Positions 15,002 to 23,758 of a DNA stretch of 44,192 nucleotides are shown one piece after another; within the stretch, counting starts at the first letter, position 1, and each line of letters begins with the position of its first letter. The notes beneath the pieces are model-generated. The model did no database searches. It saw only the letters and a list, made by a program, of their open reading frames with translations, and had not been told where the DNA came from. Origin of the DNA: an uncultured Opitutales bacterium (GTDB taxonomy: Bacteria; Verrucomicrobiota; Verrucomicrobiia; Opitutales; Coraliomargaritaceae); the NCBI GenBank assembly GCA_937775295.1, contig CALKBZ010000016.1, positions 1 to 44,192 on the forward strand, given 5' to 3'. The position numbers and the translations under genes are program-made.

Positions 15002-16702
15002 TCATTTCATGTGGTCGGGGCGAATCTTCAAAATATCAGCGTAGTCAACGATGCCATTCTGCGCCTGCCAATCGGCACAGGCCTTTGCCAGTTGCTGAAC
15101 CATCTCCGGATTCTGCTTCGAGACGTCCGTTCTCTCCGCCGGATCGTTTTGCAGGTCGTAGAGTTCGTACGCCATTCCGGGCTGTTTCGAGGTCCGGAAA
15201 TGCCAGCCTGGCTCAATCAACAATTTCCAGCGACCTTTGTAAATAACGGCCTGTTGGCCTTTGTCGTTACTGAATAAATACTCCGGTGGTGCCATCTCTT
15301 TACCTTGCAGAATTGGCAGCAGGCTACGCCCGTCCAGCGGCGCAGTCCGGGTGCCACGAAACTCTGCGGGATAGGTGTCGCCTGTAATATCGAGGCAAGT
15401 CGGCAGAAAGTCGCCGACCCAGCCCATACTCTCGGTGACCGTTCCAGGCTGAACCACTTTCGGCCACTGCATGATGCAATGCGTCTTCGTGCCGCCCTCC
15501 CACATCAGCGACTTGCAACCATAGTATGGCGTGTTCATCAAGTCGCCCAAGTGCGAGGCCGATCCGTTGTCGGAAAGATAAACCACCAGTGTGTTATCCA
15601 GCTCGCCGGTTTGTTCGAGCGTCTTCAAAACCTTACCGACGTTTTCGTCGACCTTCTCCATCATCGCCGCATGAATCGCGGCCATCAGCTGATAATCCTT
15701 CTTCTGCTCCTCCGACATGTTCCGACCGGCGGTGAAAGATTTCCGATAAGGCGTGCCCTTTTCCCACAATCCTGCGCGCACCAATCCGTCGACGCGATCG
15801 GCTTCCACTTGGTCCAGGTTGGCATAACGTGACAGGTATTTATCAACCAATTCCTGCGGTGCCTGGATCGGCAGATGCGGCGCGCGGTAGGCCATGTAGA
15901 GAAAGAACGGTTCCGGCGCGGCGGAGGCGTCTTCGATCATTTCGATGGCGCGGTCGGTCATGCCATCGGTGCCATAAAATGCCTTAGCCGTCTGCCCGTG
16001 ATTTGGCGTATACGGGTAGCGATCTTCGTGCTTGTAATAGCAGTGCATGTTATAGGTCTGCTTATACTTGAGCGTCGCGTGCTCATTGCCTTCAAAATAC
16101 TCATGCTTGTCCGATGGCGTAAAAAACAGATGCGTCTCGCCTTCGATCAGGCCGAAGAATTCGTCAAAGCCACGTTGCGGCGGCAGCGCGTTAAAGTCGG
16201 CCTCGATCTCCGCATCGGTCAGCTCCCAGCCGGGATGCTGCTTTTTCCACCAGTTCTGCCAGCCTTTGCTGCCTTTCATTTGGCTGCCACCCAGATGCCA
16301 CTTACCGGTCATCATTGTGCGGTAGCCGGAAACCTTCATCAGCTCGGCGATGGTCGGCAGATCATAGGGCAAGCGCGCGCGATAAGCGGGTTCTTTCATC
16401 TCGCGGTTCCAGCCGCCGAGCGTGCCGGCGCCGAATCCGGCGTGGGCCGAATCGCGCCCGGTCAACAGCGAGGCACGCGTCGGGCTGCAGCGCCCGTTGT
16501 TATAAAAGTTGCGAAAGCGCAGGCCGTTTGCCGCCATGCGGTCGAGGTTAGGCGTATCGATTTCACCGCCGTAGCAGCCGAGATCGGAGTAGCCCGAATC
16601 GTCGGTCATGATGATAATGATGTTGGGTCGCTCAGTTGCCGCCTGACATAGGGCGGCAACAGATAACGCAGCAAGCAAGAGTGTCTTTGTTTTTAATTTC
16701 AT
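15002..16702 (-). CDS. S1-family sulfatase (arylsulfatase type)
   Basis: A 566-residue exported sulfatase. Signal peptide about 1-21 (MKLKTKTLLLAALSVAALCQA). RPNIIIIMTDDSGYSDLG supplies the calcium-binding Asp34-Asp35. RCSPTRASLLTG carries Cys72 in the CxPxR motif that is converted to formylglycine. GKWHLGG, HLPIQAPQELVDKY and VVYLSDNG are the usual downstream sites. AGGAGA lies just before the ATG. It is the closest paralogue in the window of the sulfatase at 19182-20918 (same NNGRCSPTRASL, GFGAGTLGG, PPYYGCKSL-like segments). Sulfate ester position and glycan are unknown. It sits in the operon 18955 to 13442. The maturation enzyme is not in the window. Confidence 0.95.
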   Translation of the reverse strand: MKLKTKTLLLAALSVAALCQAATERPNIIIIMTDDSGYSDLGCYGGEIDTPNLDRMAANGLRFRNFYNNGRCSPTRASLLTGRDSAHAGFGAGTLGGWNREMKEPAYRARLPYDLPTIAELMKVSGYRTMMTGKWHLGGSQMKGSKGWQNWWKKQHPGWELTDAEIEADFNALPPQRGFDEFFGLIEGETHLFFTPSDKHEYFEGNEHATLKYKQTYNMHCYYKHEDRYPYTPNHGQTAKAFYGTDGMTDRAIEMIEDASAAPEPFFLYMAYRAPHLPIQAPQELVDKYLSRYANLDQVEADRVDGLVRAGLWEKGTPYRKSFTAGRNMSEEQKKDYQLMAAIHAAMMEKVDENVGKVLKTLEQTGELDNTLVVYLSDNGSASHLGDLMNTPYYGCKSLMWEGGTKTHCIMQWPKVVQPGTVTESMGWVGDFLPTCLDITGDTYPAEFRGTRTAPLDGRSLLPILQGKEMAPPEYLFSNDKGQQAVIYKGRWKLLIEPGWHFRTSKQPGMAYELYDLQNDPAERTDVSKQNPEMVQQLAKACADWQAQNGIVDYADILKIRPDHMK

Positions 16703-16735
16703 TCTCCTAAGTGAAAATTAGTGGCGGTTCAGTAT

Positions 16736-17473
16736 TCATGGTAGCGCCAAGGTTGTTTTTGTACCCCTTCGTGTGATTTTGAACGACTCAAGGCTTGTTA
16801 CTTTTTCACCGCCAATTGATACACGGCCATTTTTGATGAGCCATTGTATGTCTGAGAATGTCGAACCTTCTTGTTGCCCGATCGTGAAGCTACATTGGCT
16901 CTTCTTCTCGAAACTTAGGAATAATTGCGCTAAATTCACCTCACCTTTATCTTCGATTGTTATGGTGCCTTTACCATCATTCTTGAAGGTGATTGTTGCC
17001 GCCACACTGCCAGTTAGCTCATCAACGTGAAGAATACCATTCTTTATACCGATATACCCCTTCACCAGCGCCATCTTTGACGCTTTAACAGTTCCTGATA
17101 AAATACGCAGTTTGGAAATCGGTTTTGATTTATCAGACCAGAATTTCAAGGTACCGCTGATGTCCATGTTTGTATATGCGTTATAGTTCGTACGCGAGTC
17201 GTTGATCGTATAGACTGTTGCATTGAGCAAAAAGAGCCCCCTATCTTCATAGTCAACAAGAGTGCCCCCTGTTTGAAGAACTCCAAGATGATCCCAGACG
17301 TTGCCCGAAGCTGCTCCATTCACTGTTTTGACGACTCCGACTGCATAAGGTGTAGGCAGCGTGGCGTCAGACCAGTTGACTGCATCGCTCAGCGGTCCTG
17401 TACCGTCATAGATGTTTTCCGCTGAAGCGGTTCCGATTGATGCCAGTGTGAATAATAATACCAGTTTCTTCAT
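16736..17473 (-). CDS. Secreted beta-rich protein of a shared verrucomicrobial module
   Basis: A 245-residue protein with signal peptide MKKLVLLFTLASIGTASA. The rest is beta-rich: DGTGPLSDAVNWSDATLP, NVWDHLGVLQTGGTLVDYED, YTNMDISGTLKFWS, then repeating short strands up to TKTTLALP. The same order of motifs is found in the N-terminus of the gene pair at 32226-36013 (TGTGPLIDV, GVAIRQTGGTLAG, NLDISGKLTMW), so this is a distinct module, here as a stand-alone protein. It resembles autotransporter-type beta-solenoid passengers, but no anchor or sorting signal is visible. It lies between two sulfatases in the same operon (33 and 30 bp gaps). A glycan-binding or surface role is a guess. Confidence 0.8.
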   Translation of the reverse strand: MKKLVLLFTLASIGTASAENIYDGTGPLSDAVNWSDATLPTPYAVGVVKTVNGAASGNVWDHLGVLQTGGTLVDYEDRGLFLLNATVYTINDSRTNYNAYTNMDISGTLKFWSDKSKPISKLRILSGTVKASKMALVKGYIGIKNGILHVDELTGSVAATITFKNDGKGTITIEDKGEVNLAQLFLSFEKKSQCSFTIGQQEGSTFSDIQWLIKNGRVSIGGEKVTSLESFKITRRGTKTTLALP

Positions 17474-17503
17474 TTCTATATTCCGCCTTTTGTTTAAAAC
17501 ACC

Positions 17504-18955
17504 TTATTTGCCAGGGAATGCTCCGCTGGCCAGACCTTTGCTGCCCGGGGCAAAAGGTCTGGATGTTTTAGGAATGAGTGGACTGAATGTTGCAATTACA
17601 GGCGCATATTCCGGATTTTTAGCAAGGTTGGTGTGTTCGTCGGGGTCGACGTTATGGTCGTATAATTCTTCTGATCCATCCGCATAGCGAATGAAACGCC
17701 AGCGTGCGTCACGCAGCGCGAAGTTGCCCGGACCGTGAGAAGTCAGAACGGGCTTGCGCTGTTTGGATGCTTTGCCGCCTTCCATCAATCCAGTCAGCGA
17801 CAGCCCTTCAAGGTGCTCCGGCTTGGCGATGCCGGCAAGATCACATAAGGTTGGATAGATATCGATCATTCCGACGGGGACATCGACTCGAAGAGGACGT
17901 ACGTCTCCCGGTGCCTTAATGATCATCGGTACCTGTGCGGTGGCCTCCCATAGGGTACGCTTTTTCCACAGGTTTTTGCGTCCGAGCTGCATTCCATGGT
18001 CACTTAAGAATACAATAATGGTATTCTCCTCGAGCCCTTCTTCTTTCAGAGCATCCAGTAGCAGACCAACACAATAGTCCGTGTGACTGACACAGGCGCG
18101 GTACGCTTGGCGATAGCTTGAGGTTAGGTTGCTCTCATGTATCCAGTTACTGTATTTTTGCTGACCGTCGTAGTTCACATGTTTAAGAGCATATGGTGAA
18201 ATGTCCTTCATGTCCTCGCTCTGATCCTCCAGCGGTGGAATGGAGTCAACGGGGTGTATGTCAAACCAGCGTTGCGGTGCGTATAGCGGGGCGTGTGGAC
18301 TCAAGAAGCCCGCTGCAATAAAAAATGGTTTATCCGAATCTTTGGATGCCCGGATCAGTTCGATCGCTTTTTGCGCAATTTTGTAATCGGCTGTCTCAGG
18401 CGCTTCAAGGAATGGGCCCCAGTCAAAAAATTGGTGAGTTCCAAATCCTGGGTCATGAATCTTCTTTTCAGGGAAGGGACCAAAGCCACCGAACCAGCCA
18501 TAGTTGTTTTCAAATGCTTTAGGGTCAGCCCATGTATGATATATTTTCCCGGCATTTTTGGTTGAATAGCCATTATTACGGAACAGCAGTGGAAGCGAAA
18601 CCAAATCCGCATATTCAGGAACTTCATCGTATCGTGGATCCAGGCTATAAAGACCGCTGTTATGCGGATAGAGCCCCGTCAATAGACTGTTTCGCGATGG
18701 ACCACAGATGGGCGCCTGACAATACGCTTTGTTAAATACAGTCGCCTCCTTCGCGAACTGATCGAGATTGGGTGTGATCGCCGTGGCGTCGCCCATAAAA
18801 CCCAAATCAGTATTCAAGTCATCGGCCATAATGAAGAGAATGTTCGGCGTCGATGCGGATGCCACTACCGCCATAAAACGAAGTAGCCCAAGGGCCAGCA
18901 CCACTCTTTTAAAAGTACGATTCCAGTGACACAGTAAACGTTTTAGATGATTCAT
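17504..18955 (-). CDS. S1-family sulfatase, iduronate-2-sulfatase-like
   Basis: A 483-residue exported sulfatase. The N-terminus has a basic stretch and a hydrophobic segment (about 17-35). TPNILFIMADDLNTDLG follows with Asp45-Asp46, and CQAPICGPSRNSLLTGLYPHNSGLY carries Cys84 in the CxPSR motif for formylglycine. GYSTKNAGKIYHTW, FIAAGFLSPHAPLYAP and IIVFLSDHGMQLGRKNLWKKRTLWE are hallmarks of the iduronate-2-sulfatase-like branch. It is the first gene of the operon 18955-13442. The conserved block with a LacI-type palindrome lies about 160 bp upstream. No Shine-Dalgarno is obvious, so the exact start is uncertain. Confidence 0.94.
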   Translation of the reverse strand: MNHLKRLLCHWNRTFKRVVLALGLLRFMAVVASASTPNILFIMADDLNTDLGFMGDATAITPNLDQFAKEATVFNKAYCQAPICGPSRNSLLTGLYPHNSGLYSLDPRYDEVPEYADLVSLPLLFRNNGYSTKNAGKIYHTWADPKAFENNYGWFGGFGPFPEKKIHDPGFGTHQFFDWGPFLEAPETADYKIAQKAIELIRASKDSDKPFFIAAGFLSPHAPLYAPQRWFDIHPVDSIPPLEDQSEDMKDISPYALKHVNYDGQQKYSNWIHESNLTSSYRQAYRACVSHTDYCVGLLLDALKEEGLEENTIIVFLSDHGMQLGRKNLWKKRTLWEATAQVPMIIKAPGDVRPLRVDVPVGMIDIYPTLCDLAGIAKPEHLEGLSLTGLMEGGKASKQRKPVLTSHGPGNFALRDARWRFIRYADGSEELYDHNVDPDEHTNLAKNPEYAPVIATFSPLIPKTSRPFAPGSKGLASGAFPGK

Positions 18956-19116
18956 ATTGAAGGTAAGTAAGGATGTTTGGAGTGATATAAAATGATTTCG
19001 ACTGCTTTGTAGTAAACGCCCCGGCGGATAATCCCGCAGAATGAGTGCGCTTCTTTTGATTGCGCAACATTACCCCGTATGCAACCAGCATTTCGATTTT
19101 CCTGCAATCTTCCTCA

Positions 19117-19155
19117 AACCTAAAAAGAGCCGTTGAACCGTTAATGAACGTTTAT
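19117..19155 (-). promoter_or_regulatory. Conserved upstream block with palindrome ATGAACGTTTAT (copy 2)
   Basis: Same block as at 4985 and 23657; 19144-19155 is a 12-bp palindrome with one mismatched pair. It sits in the 226-bp gap before the sulfatase at 18955. A TTGCGCAA palindrome follows at about 19060, as in the leader at 1004-1137. Confidence 0.5.
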
Positions 19156-19181
19156 AATCGTCCATATGTGCTCAGATGTGC

Positions 19182-20918
19182 TTAACGCTTCCTGATTTCT
19201 TTAGAAATCCTCAGGTACTCACCGTGGTCGATGATATTACATTTGCGCTGCCATTCTTCGCATGCCGCGGACAGTTGTTGAACCAACTCCGGGTTTTGCT
19301 GAGACAGATTTGTTTTTTCGGCAGGGTCTTTTTCCATATCGTACAATTCATACTGAATGCCCGGAACCTTCGAAGTATGCGCATACCAACCGGGTTCGAT
19401 CAGCAGTTTCCAGCGTCCTTTGAAGATCACACTCTGATTTCCCTTGTTGTTGGAGAAGAGGAATTCGTGGGGAGCTATCTCTTGGCCTTTCAACACCGGA
19501 ACGATGCTTCGGCCTTCCAGTTCGGAGGTTTTTACGCCGCGAAAGGTTTCCGGATACGTGGTTCCAGCCAACTCCAGACAGGTAGGCAAAATATCACCGA
19601 CCCAACCGATGCTGTCGGTAATCGTGTCGGGTTGAATCACCTTCGGCCAGGAGGCGATACAGTGTGTTTTAATGGCTCCCTCCCACTTCAGCCCTTTGCA
19701 TCCGTAATAAGGAGAGTTCATCATGTCGCCGACATGCGACGCGGCCCCGTTATCCGAGAAGTAAAAGATCAGTGTGTTTTCCAACTCGCCCGTCTCTTTG
19801 ATGGCGGCGACGAGTTTGCCGACATTTTCGTCGATCTTCTCCATCATCGCCGCATGCAGTGCATATTTAAGCTGAAGCTCCTTTTTCTTTTCAGCAGGAA
19901 TTTTCCGGCCCGGTCCGAATTCGGATCGGAAGGCGGCATCTTTGGGGAACAGCTTTTCGCGGACGACTCCCGCCGCCCGATCGGCTTCGACTTGAGCAAA
20001 GTTTTCGTAGCGGCTCATATATTTATCGACCAAGTCCTGAGGCGCCTGCAATGGAAGATGCGGCGCACGATGCGCCACATAAAGGAAGTAAGGTTGGTCG
20101 CCCGCGGCATTCGTCTCGTTGATCATGCGAATGGCGCGGTCGGTGATGCCGTCGGTTGAATAATAAGCCGAAGCCGTTTTGCCGTGATTGGGCGTATACG
20201 GATAGCGCTTGCTCTGATCCCTGTCTTTTGGCCAGAGGCAATTCATGGTGTAGGTGCCCGTCATAGGAAGCTTTCCTGCGGGTTTGTTCCCTTCCAAGAG
20301 ACGGTGCTTCCCACCATCATTCTCAGTATAAAAGAGGTGCGACTCGCCACTCACCAGGCCGAAATACTGATTAAACCCGCGCTCGGACGGCAAGGCATTA
20401 TAGTCGTTCTCGATCGCCTCTTCGGTCAGCTCGCGATCCGGATGCTGTCTTTCCCAGTTCCGTTGCGCGCCCTGGTTGGTTTTGATGTCGTGGGTGCCAC
20501 CGAGGTGCCACTTGCCGACCATCAAGGTTTCATATCCGGCATCGCGCATCAGCTCCGCGACGGTGGGAACCGTATAGGACAAAATCCCGTCATAACCGCG
20601 TCTATTAATAGTGGGGTGTCCACCAAGCGTTCCGGCACCGAAACCGACATCGGCGGCATCGTGGCCGGTCATCAACGACGCACGCGTCGGGCTGCAACGT
20701 CCGTTATTGTAGAAATTCTTGAAACGCACTCCCTGTTGGGCGAGCGAATCGAGGTGGGGGGTATCAATTTCCCCGCCATAACAACCCAGATCGGCGTACC
20801 CCGAATCATCGGACATGATGACGATCACATTGGGACGTGGAGAGGCAAAAAGGTTAAAGCTACCAAGACACGCGAACAGGGCCGCTATTTTATAACCATT
20901 TAATTGCACATGCTTCAT
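19182..20918 (-). CDS. S1-family sulfatase (arylsulfatase type), paralogue of 15002-16702
   Basis: A 578-residue exported sulfatase with signal peptide about 1-25. RPNVIVIMSDDSGYADLGCYGGEID gives Asp37-Asp38; NNGRCSPTRASLMTG has Cys75 for formylglycine; KWHLGGTHDIKTNQG, RAPHLPLQAPQDLVDKY and IFYFSDNGAASHVG follow. It aligns along most of its length with the sulfatase at 15002-16702, indicating duplication within the locus. Its ATG overlaps the TGA of the upstream metallophosphoesterase gene (ATGA), so the two are translationally coupled. This pairing suggests that sulfate and phosphate-ester (or related) removal happen on the same material. Confidence 0.95.
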   Translation of the reverse strand: MKHVQLNGYKIAALFACLGSFNLFASPRPNVIVIMSDDSGYADLGCYGGEIDTPHLDSLAQQGVRFKNFYNNGRCSPTRASLMTGHDAADVGFGAGTLGGHPTINRRGYDGILSYTVPTVAELMRDAGYETLMVGKWHLGGTHDIKTNQGAQRNWERQHPDRELTEEAIENDYNALPSERGFNQYFGLVSGESHLFYTENDGGKHRLLEGNKPAGKLPMTGTYTMNCLWPKDRDQSKRYPYTPNHGKTASAYYSTDGITDRAIRMINETNAAGDQPYFLYVAHRAPHLPLQAPQDLVDKYMSRYENFAQVEADRAAGVVREKLFPKDAAFRSEFGPGRKIPAEKKKELQLKYALHAAMMEKIDENVGKLVAAIKETGELENTLIFYFSDNGAASHVGDMMNSPYYGCKGLKWEGAIKTHCIASWPKVIQPDTITDSIGWVGDILPTCLELAGTTYPETFRGVKTSELEGRSIVPVLKGQEIAPHEFLFSNNKGNQSVIFKGRWKLLIEPGWYAHTSKVPGIQYELYDMEKDPAEKTNLSQQNPELVQQLSAACEEWQRKCNIIDHGEYLRISKEIRKR

Positions 20919-21730
20919 CTCGTTTGAAAGTGTTTCCTCTTCGGCGCACCATAATGCGTTATCCCCTGGATGACCTGCTCAGGATCCAGTAATACGGGTT
21001 CCTGCCCCGCAAAAGAGGATGCGGAAATACTCCCGGTGTCGGAAAGTGCAAGCTCAGCAAATTGAATACGAATTTGGCTATCTACGTTAGTTTCCCAGTA
21101 TTTACCATCGGTCCATGCCTGCAAAGTAATTTTCACCTTGTCGGCATCTGTGAGTGATAAGCGGCTGTCCCTTTCACCCTGAATGAATGCAATATCCTCG
21201 GCTAGATTGATTTGACCTGTATTCCAGACGTCAGGCTGATAGGCGCAACGATAATGAAAATAGTCACCCTTGGAGGAATACAGGCCGTCAAGTTTGTGAT
21301 AGGCTTTCCCGAAACAGTAGACGATTTGTCCAAGATTCTTTTCCCCTCGGTACAAAGCGACACTGACGACACCCCCTGCGTAACCCATAAGATCCTGTCC
21401 GTTAATTTTGTATTCAAAATCCAGGTAGGCCTGATCCCTTCCCTGCAAGTCGATCATCTGGGAAACCCGATTAAAGGTTACGGCATTTCCGTATGGTTGA
21501 TCCCTGTCAATATACAACTCAAGGGCCCTCGTTTTTTGAGTATCCCTAATAACGTTCTGAGTGATGCTCGGGTTCCGGTCCTGCTGGTAGATGAAATACT
21601 TGCCCCAATGCTTCAGCCCCTCGCTGAAATCGCCATTCTTCAAGGCATTGAAAGCAGGCAGCTCCCAGTCCTCATAGAACCACAACTTGCAGTCATCGGG
21701 GTTAAACTCAGAGAGCTGCGGCAGGTCCAC
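20915..21730 (-). CDS. C-terminal CBM-like fragment of a frameshifted metallophosphoesterase
   Basis: A 271-residue frame equal to the C-terminal half of the intact paralogue at 27439-29304. It contains LPQLSEFNPDDCKLWFYEDWELPAFNAL, then a jelly-roll-like segment NGDFSEGLKHWGKYFIYQQD, LDFEYKINGQDL, KVKITLQAWTDGK and SQIRIQFAELAL, the style of CBM4/9-like carbohydrate-binding modules. It is separated from the catalytic half by a single-base insertion near 21754 (GAGCTCTCAT here, GAGCTTCAT in the paralogue). On its own it has no export signal and probably is not made in useful form unless the frameshift is an artefact. Its stop overlaps the sulfatase start. Confidence 0.85.
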   Translation of the reverse strand: MDLPQLSEFNPDDCKLWFYEDWELPAFNALKNGDFSEGLKHWGKYFIYQQDRNPSITQNVIRDTQKTRALELYIDRDQPYGNAVTFNRVSQMIDLQGRDQAYLDFEYKINGQDLMGYAGGVVSVALYRGEKNLGQIVYCFGKAYHKLDGLYSSKGDYFHYRCAYQPDVWNTGQINLAEDIAFIQGERDSRLSLTDADKVKITLQAWTDGKYWETNVDSQIRIQFAELALSDTGSISASSFAGQEPVLLDPEQVIQGITHYGAPKRKHFQTR

Positions 21731-21737
21731 GACATCG

Positions 21738-22808
21738 TCAAAATGCTTGAGCTCTCATCTCCATTTCGCTGCCGTCCACATCAACCACCGCATAACCAAC
21801 AGTCGGATCCGCAACAATATCTTGCTCTCCGTAGTAACGTGAACCAATACCGCCCGAAGGCAGATTGATGTACGTCGTACCGTTATATTCCTTTGCTGAT
21901 TTCATAGCACTTTTGAAGGGAATATGAATGTGCCCGCTCATGGCGTACTTCACCTTTCCATGCTCGGCAAGTAACTCCAGCATCCTGCGCTTGATCGCGG
22001 GCACTTCAGAATAACTTACAATATCAGCATGCCCGGTAGGCACGATAGGCGTATGATGAAAAAACACAACCGGCTGATCTTTATGAGCGCGGAGATCCTG
22101 CTCTAGCCAGTCGAATAAAGGATAGGTTTCGAAGAACCCCGGTCTCATCGGATTCGGAAACACAATGAAATGGACATCGCCCACATCATACGAATAGCAG
22201 ATGCGGTTGATGCCGCTCATTTTCTTCTGAGCCAAGATGAAGTTGCTTAGCAGTTGATAATTATTTTCTTCAGCCTCCGGGGAGAATTGCGCCGAATAAA
22301 GCGTCTCGTGGTTTCCAATTTCATACAGGACCGGGGCATTGATCTCGCTTAAAATCGAATGCATCATCTCGAAATGTTCGACTTCCCCTTCGTCATCGAC
22401 GACATCACCAACGACAATGACAAAATCAGGTTGAACCGGTTCTCGATTAATCGACTGAACGAGCAATTTGGTTTTTTCAATGGTCGGACCAATCCTGCCG
22501 TGAACATTATTTACAGTTGGATCTCCTCCCTGAGTGTCCGCTAAAACTACAAAGGAATACTTCTTCTTCGTTTTCGTTAAGCCCAGGCTGGAAAGATCCA
22601 GTTTTGCCGGAATACCGTATTCTTTCCGGTCTGCTTTAGTCAGGACAACATTACTGAGAGCACTCTTCGCTGGATTCCCTTCACCGGACAGGAGAGGACT
22701 TCGGCTGGCAGCAGACACTGCCGGGGCACCGAGCACAAAAGCCGAGGATGCGCCGATCTTGCCGAACGTTTTAATGAAGTCTCTTCTAGAATTGTTTGAT
22801 TGATTCAT
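21738..22808 (-). CDS. Tat-exported calcineurin-like metallophosphoesterase, truncated by frameshift
   Basis: A 356-residue frame. SRRDFIKTFGKIGA at about 7-20 is a twin-arginine signal, so the enzyme folds before export. Metal-binding motifs are complete: ADTQGG (Asp91; His replaced by Gln in DxH), VVGDVVDD (Asp135), IGNHET (Asn166-His167), VFFHHTP and MSGHIHIPF. The family hydrolyses phosphomono-, phosphodi- or related esters. The frame ends at RAQAF because of one inserted base near 21754; the intact paralogue reads on into a CBM-like domain. The catalytic domain alone could still be active. It begins a transcript shared with the sulfatase at 19182-20918. The upstream 70 bp is conserved with the paralogue's upstream region. 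Confidence 0.88.
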   Translation of the reverse strand: MNQSNNSRRDFIKTFGKIGASSAFVLGAPAVSAASRSPLLSGEGNPAKSALSNVVLTKADRKEYGIPAKLDLSSLGLTKTKKKYSFVVLADTQGGDPTVNNVHGRIGPTIEKTKLLVQSINREPVQPDFVIVVGDVVDDEGEVEHFEMMHSILSEINAPVLYEIGNHETLYSAQFSPEAEENNYQLLSNFILAQKKMSGINRICYSYDVGDVHFIVFPNPMRPGFFETYPLFDWLEQDLRAHKDQPVVFFHHTPIVPTGHADIVSYSEVPAIKRRMLELLAEHGKVKYAMSGHIHIPFKSAMKSAKEYNGTTYINLPSGGIGSRYYGEQDIVADPTVGYAVVDVDGSEMEMRAQAF

Positions 22809-22826
22809 GCTGATTTCTCTTTCTTT

Positions 22827-22900
22827 AACCTGGTTAGGTTAGTTTGGGTTATACTATTGCACTCGGGGTTATCACAGGTGACGCCGGCGCTTGCCTGCGA
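22827..22900 (-). promoter_or_regulatory. Upstream region conserved between the two phosphoesterase genes (copy 1)
   Basis: GGTTAGTTTGGGTTATA, CTCGGGGT, GTGACGCC and GCGCTTGCCTGCG recur in the same order at 29328-29392. TATAAC on the minus strand could be a -10 box. Between 22901 and 23160 there is only an A/G homopolymer run (about 22920) and A-rich sequence. Confidence 0.5.
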
Positions 22901-23179
22901 TCCGCTGCCCACTACGAATAAAAAAAAAAGGGGGGGCAAGCACATAAACGCAATATAATTCAATTCGATGAAATTTAATGCATGTAAAATAAAAAATGGC
23001 ACTCAAACCAAGCCAAACCACAGAAAGAGACATTCAAAACACACAGCGCTCATCAACCGTGCATCAGCGCATCGAACACCAACGAACGCCAAGGACATAC
23101 GCCCTTAGGATTTTAAAGGAGCCTGGTCCGACTCTCCCCTCCCCCGGAGATCCATGATCTTCACGTAAGCAAATCGTAG

Positions 23180-23440
23180 CGCGGCGCGTCCGCCCAACAC
23201 GTACACTGGCAATGAAAAACTGCGGCTGAAGCACCCATGAAGGGCATACACACGCAGCTACGACTCATGCTCTGCACGCAACCAAAACAGTCCGAAGTAG
23301 CGCGGTGCTTTAGCCCAATGCCATTGCATATTACATTTTCAACCAATGATGCGCGCTTCACACTAGATAATTGACCTACAACCGCTTCGCTAGCACCCAA
23401 GGGCATAATAAAGGGCCCTACGGGCGAGATTGGGGAGGTG
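23180..23440 (-). repeat. R1-type repeat, right bracket of the sulfatase block
   Basis: Minus-strand order: CTCCCCAATCTCGCCCG, CCCTTTATTATGCCCTTGGG, TGCTAGCGAAGCGGTTGTAG, then ATGCAATGGCATTGGGCTAA, GCACCGCGC, CGTAGCTGCGTGTGTATGCC and CAGTGTACGTGTTGGGCGGA. The second half is an inverted copy of 13288-13425. An extra segment of about 40 bp (23337-23385) lies between the two halves. Confidence 0.75.
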
Positions 23441-23656
23441 ATGATTAATGTGATCGGACATCAAAGATGGGGCCCAAGAAGCAAAGCCTGAGCACATCTC
23501 CCTAGCTTTGCGTCTTTGCGCCTTGAGCGCAGCGGGCGTGAGAGTTCATACGGCATCCTATCTCCCCCGACAAAGAAAACGCAGGGTAAACCCGCTCGCT
23601 ACACTTTGTGATTTTTTTTTTTACCCCGTCTTTAAAATTGCACCCTGCATCTTCCC

Positions 23657-23696
23657 TAAACCTAAAAGAGTCGTTGAACCGTTAATGAACGTTCAT
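23657..23696 (-). promoter_or_regulatory. Conserved upstream block with palindrome ATGAACGTTCAT (copy 3)
   Basis: Same block as at 4985 and 19117; 23685-23696 is a perfect 12-bp palindrome. The following 25 bp (GGAAGATGCAGGG on the minus strand) also resemble copy 2. The nearest minus-strand gene is 850 bp away, with an R1 repeat in between, so the repeat may have separated a former promoter from the phosphoesterase gene. Confidence 0.45.
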
Positions 23697-23758
23697 ATGA
23701 CCCCAGAATCAAATGATCCACAGAGGCTTGTGGTTTCTGAAAATGCTCCTCCCCTGCT

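Noticed and set aside
19176-20159. 327-residue open frame on the plus strand
   Set aside because: Lies fully antisense to a well-supported sulfatase gene and has no family motifs.
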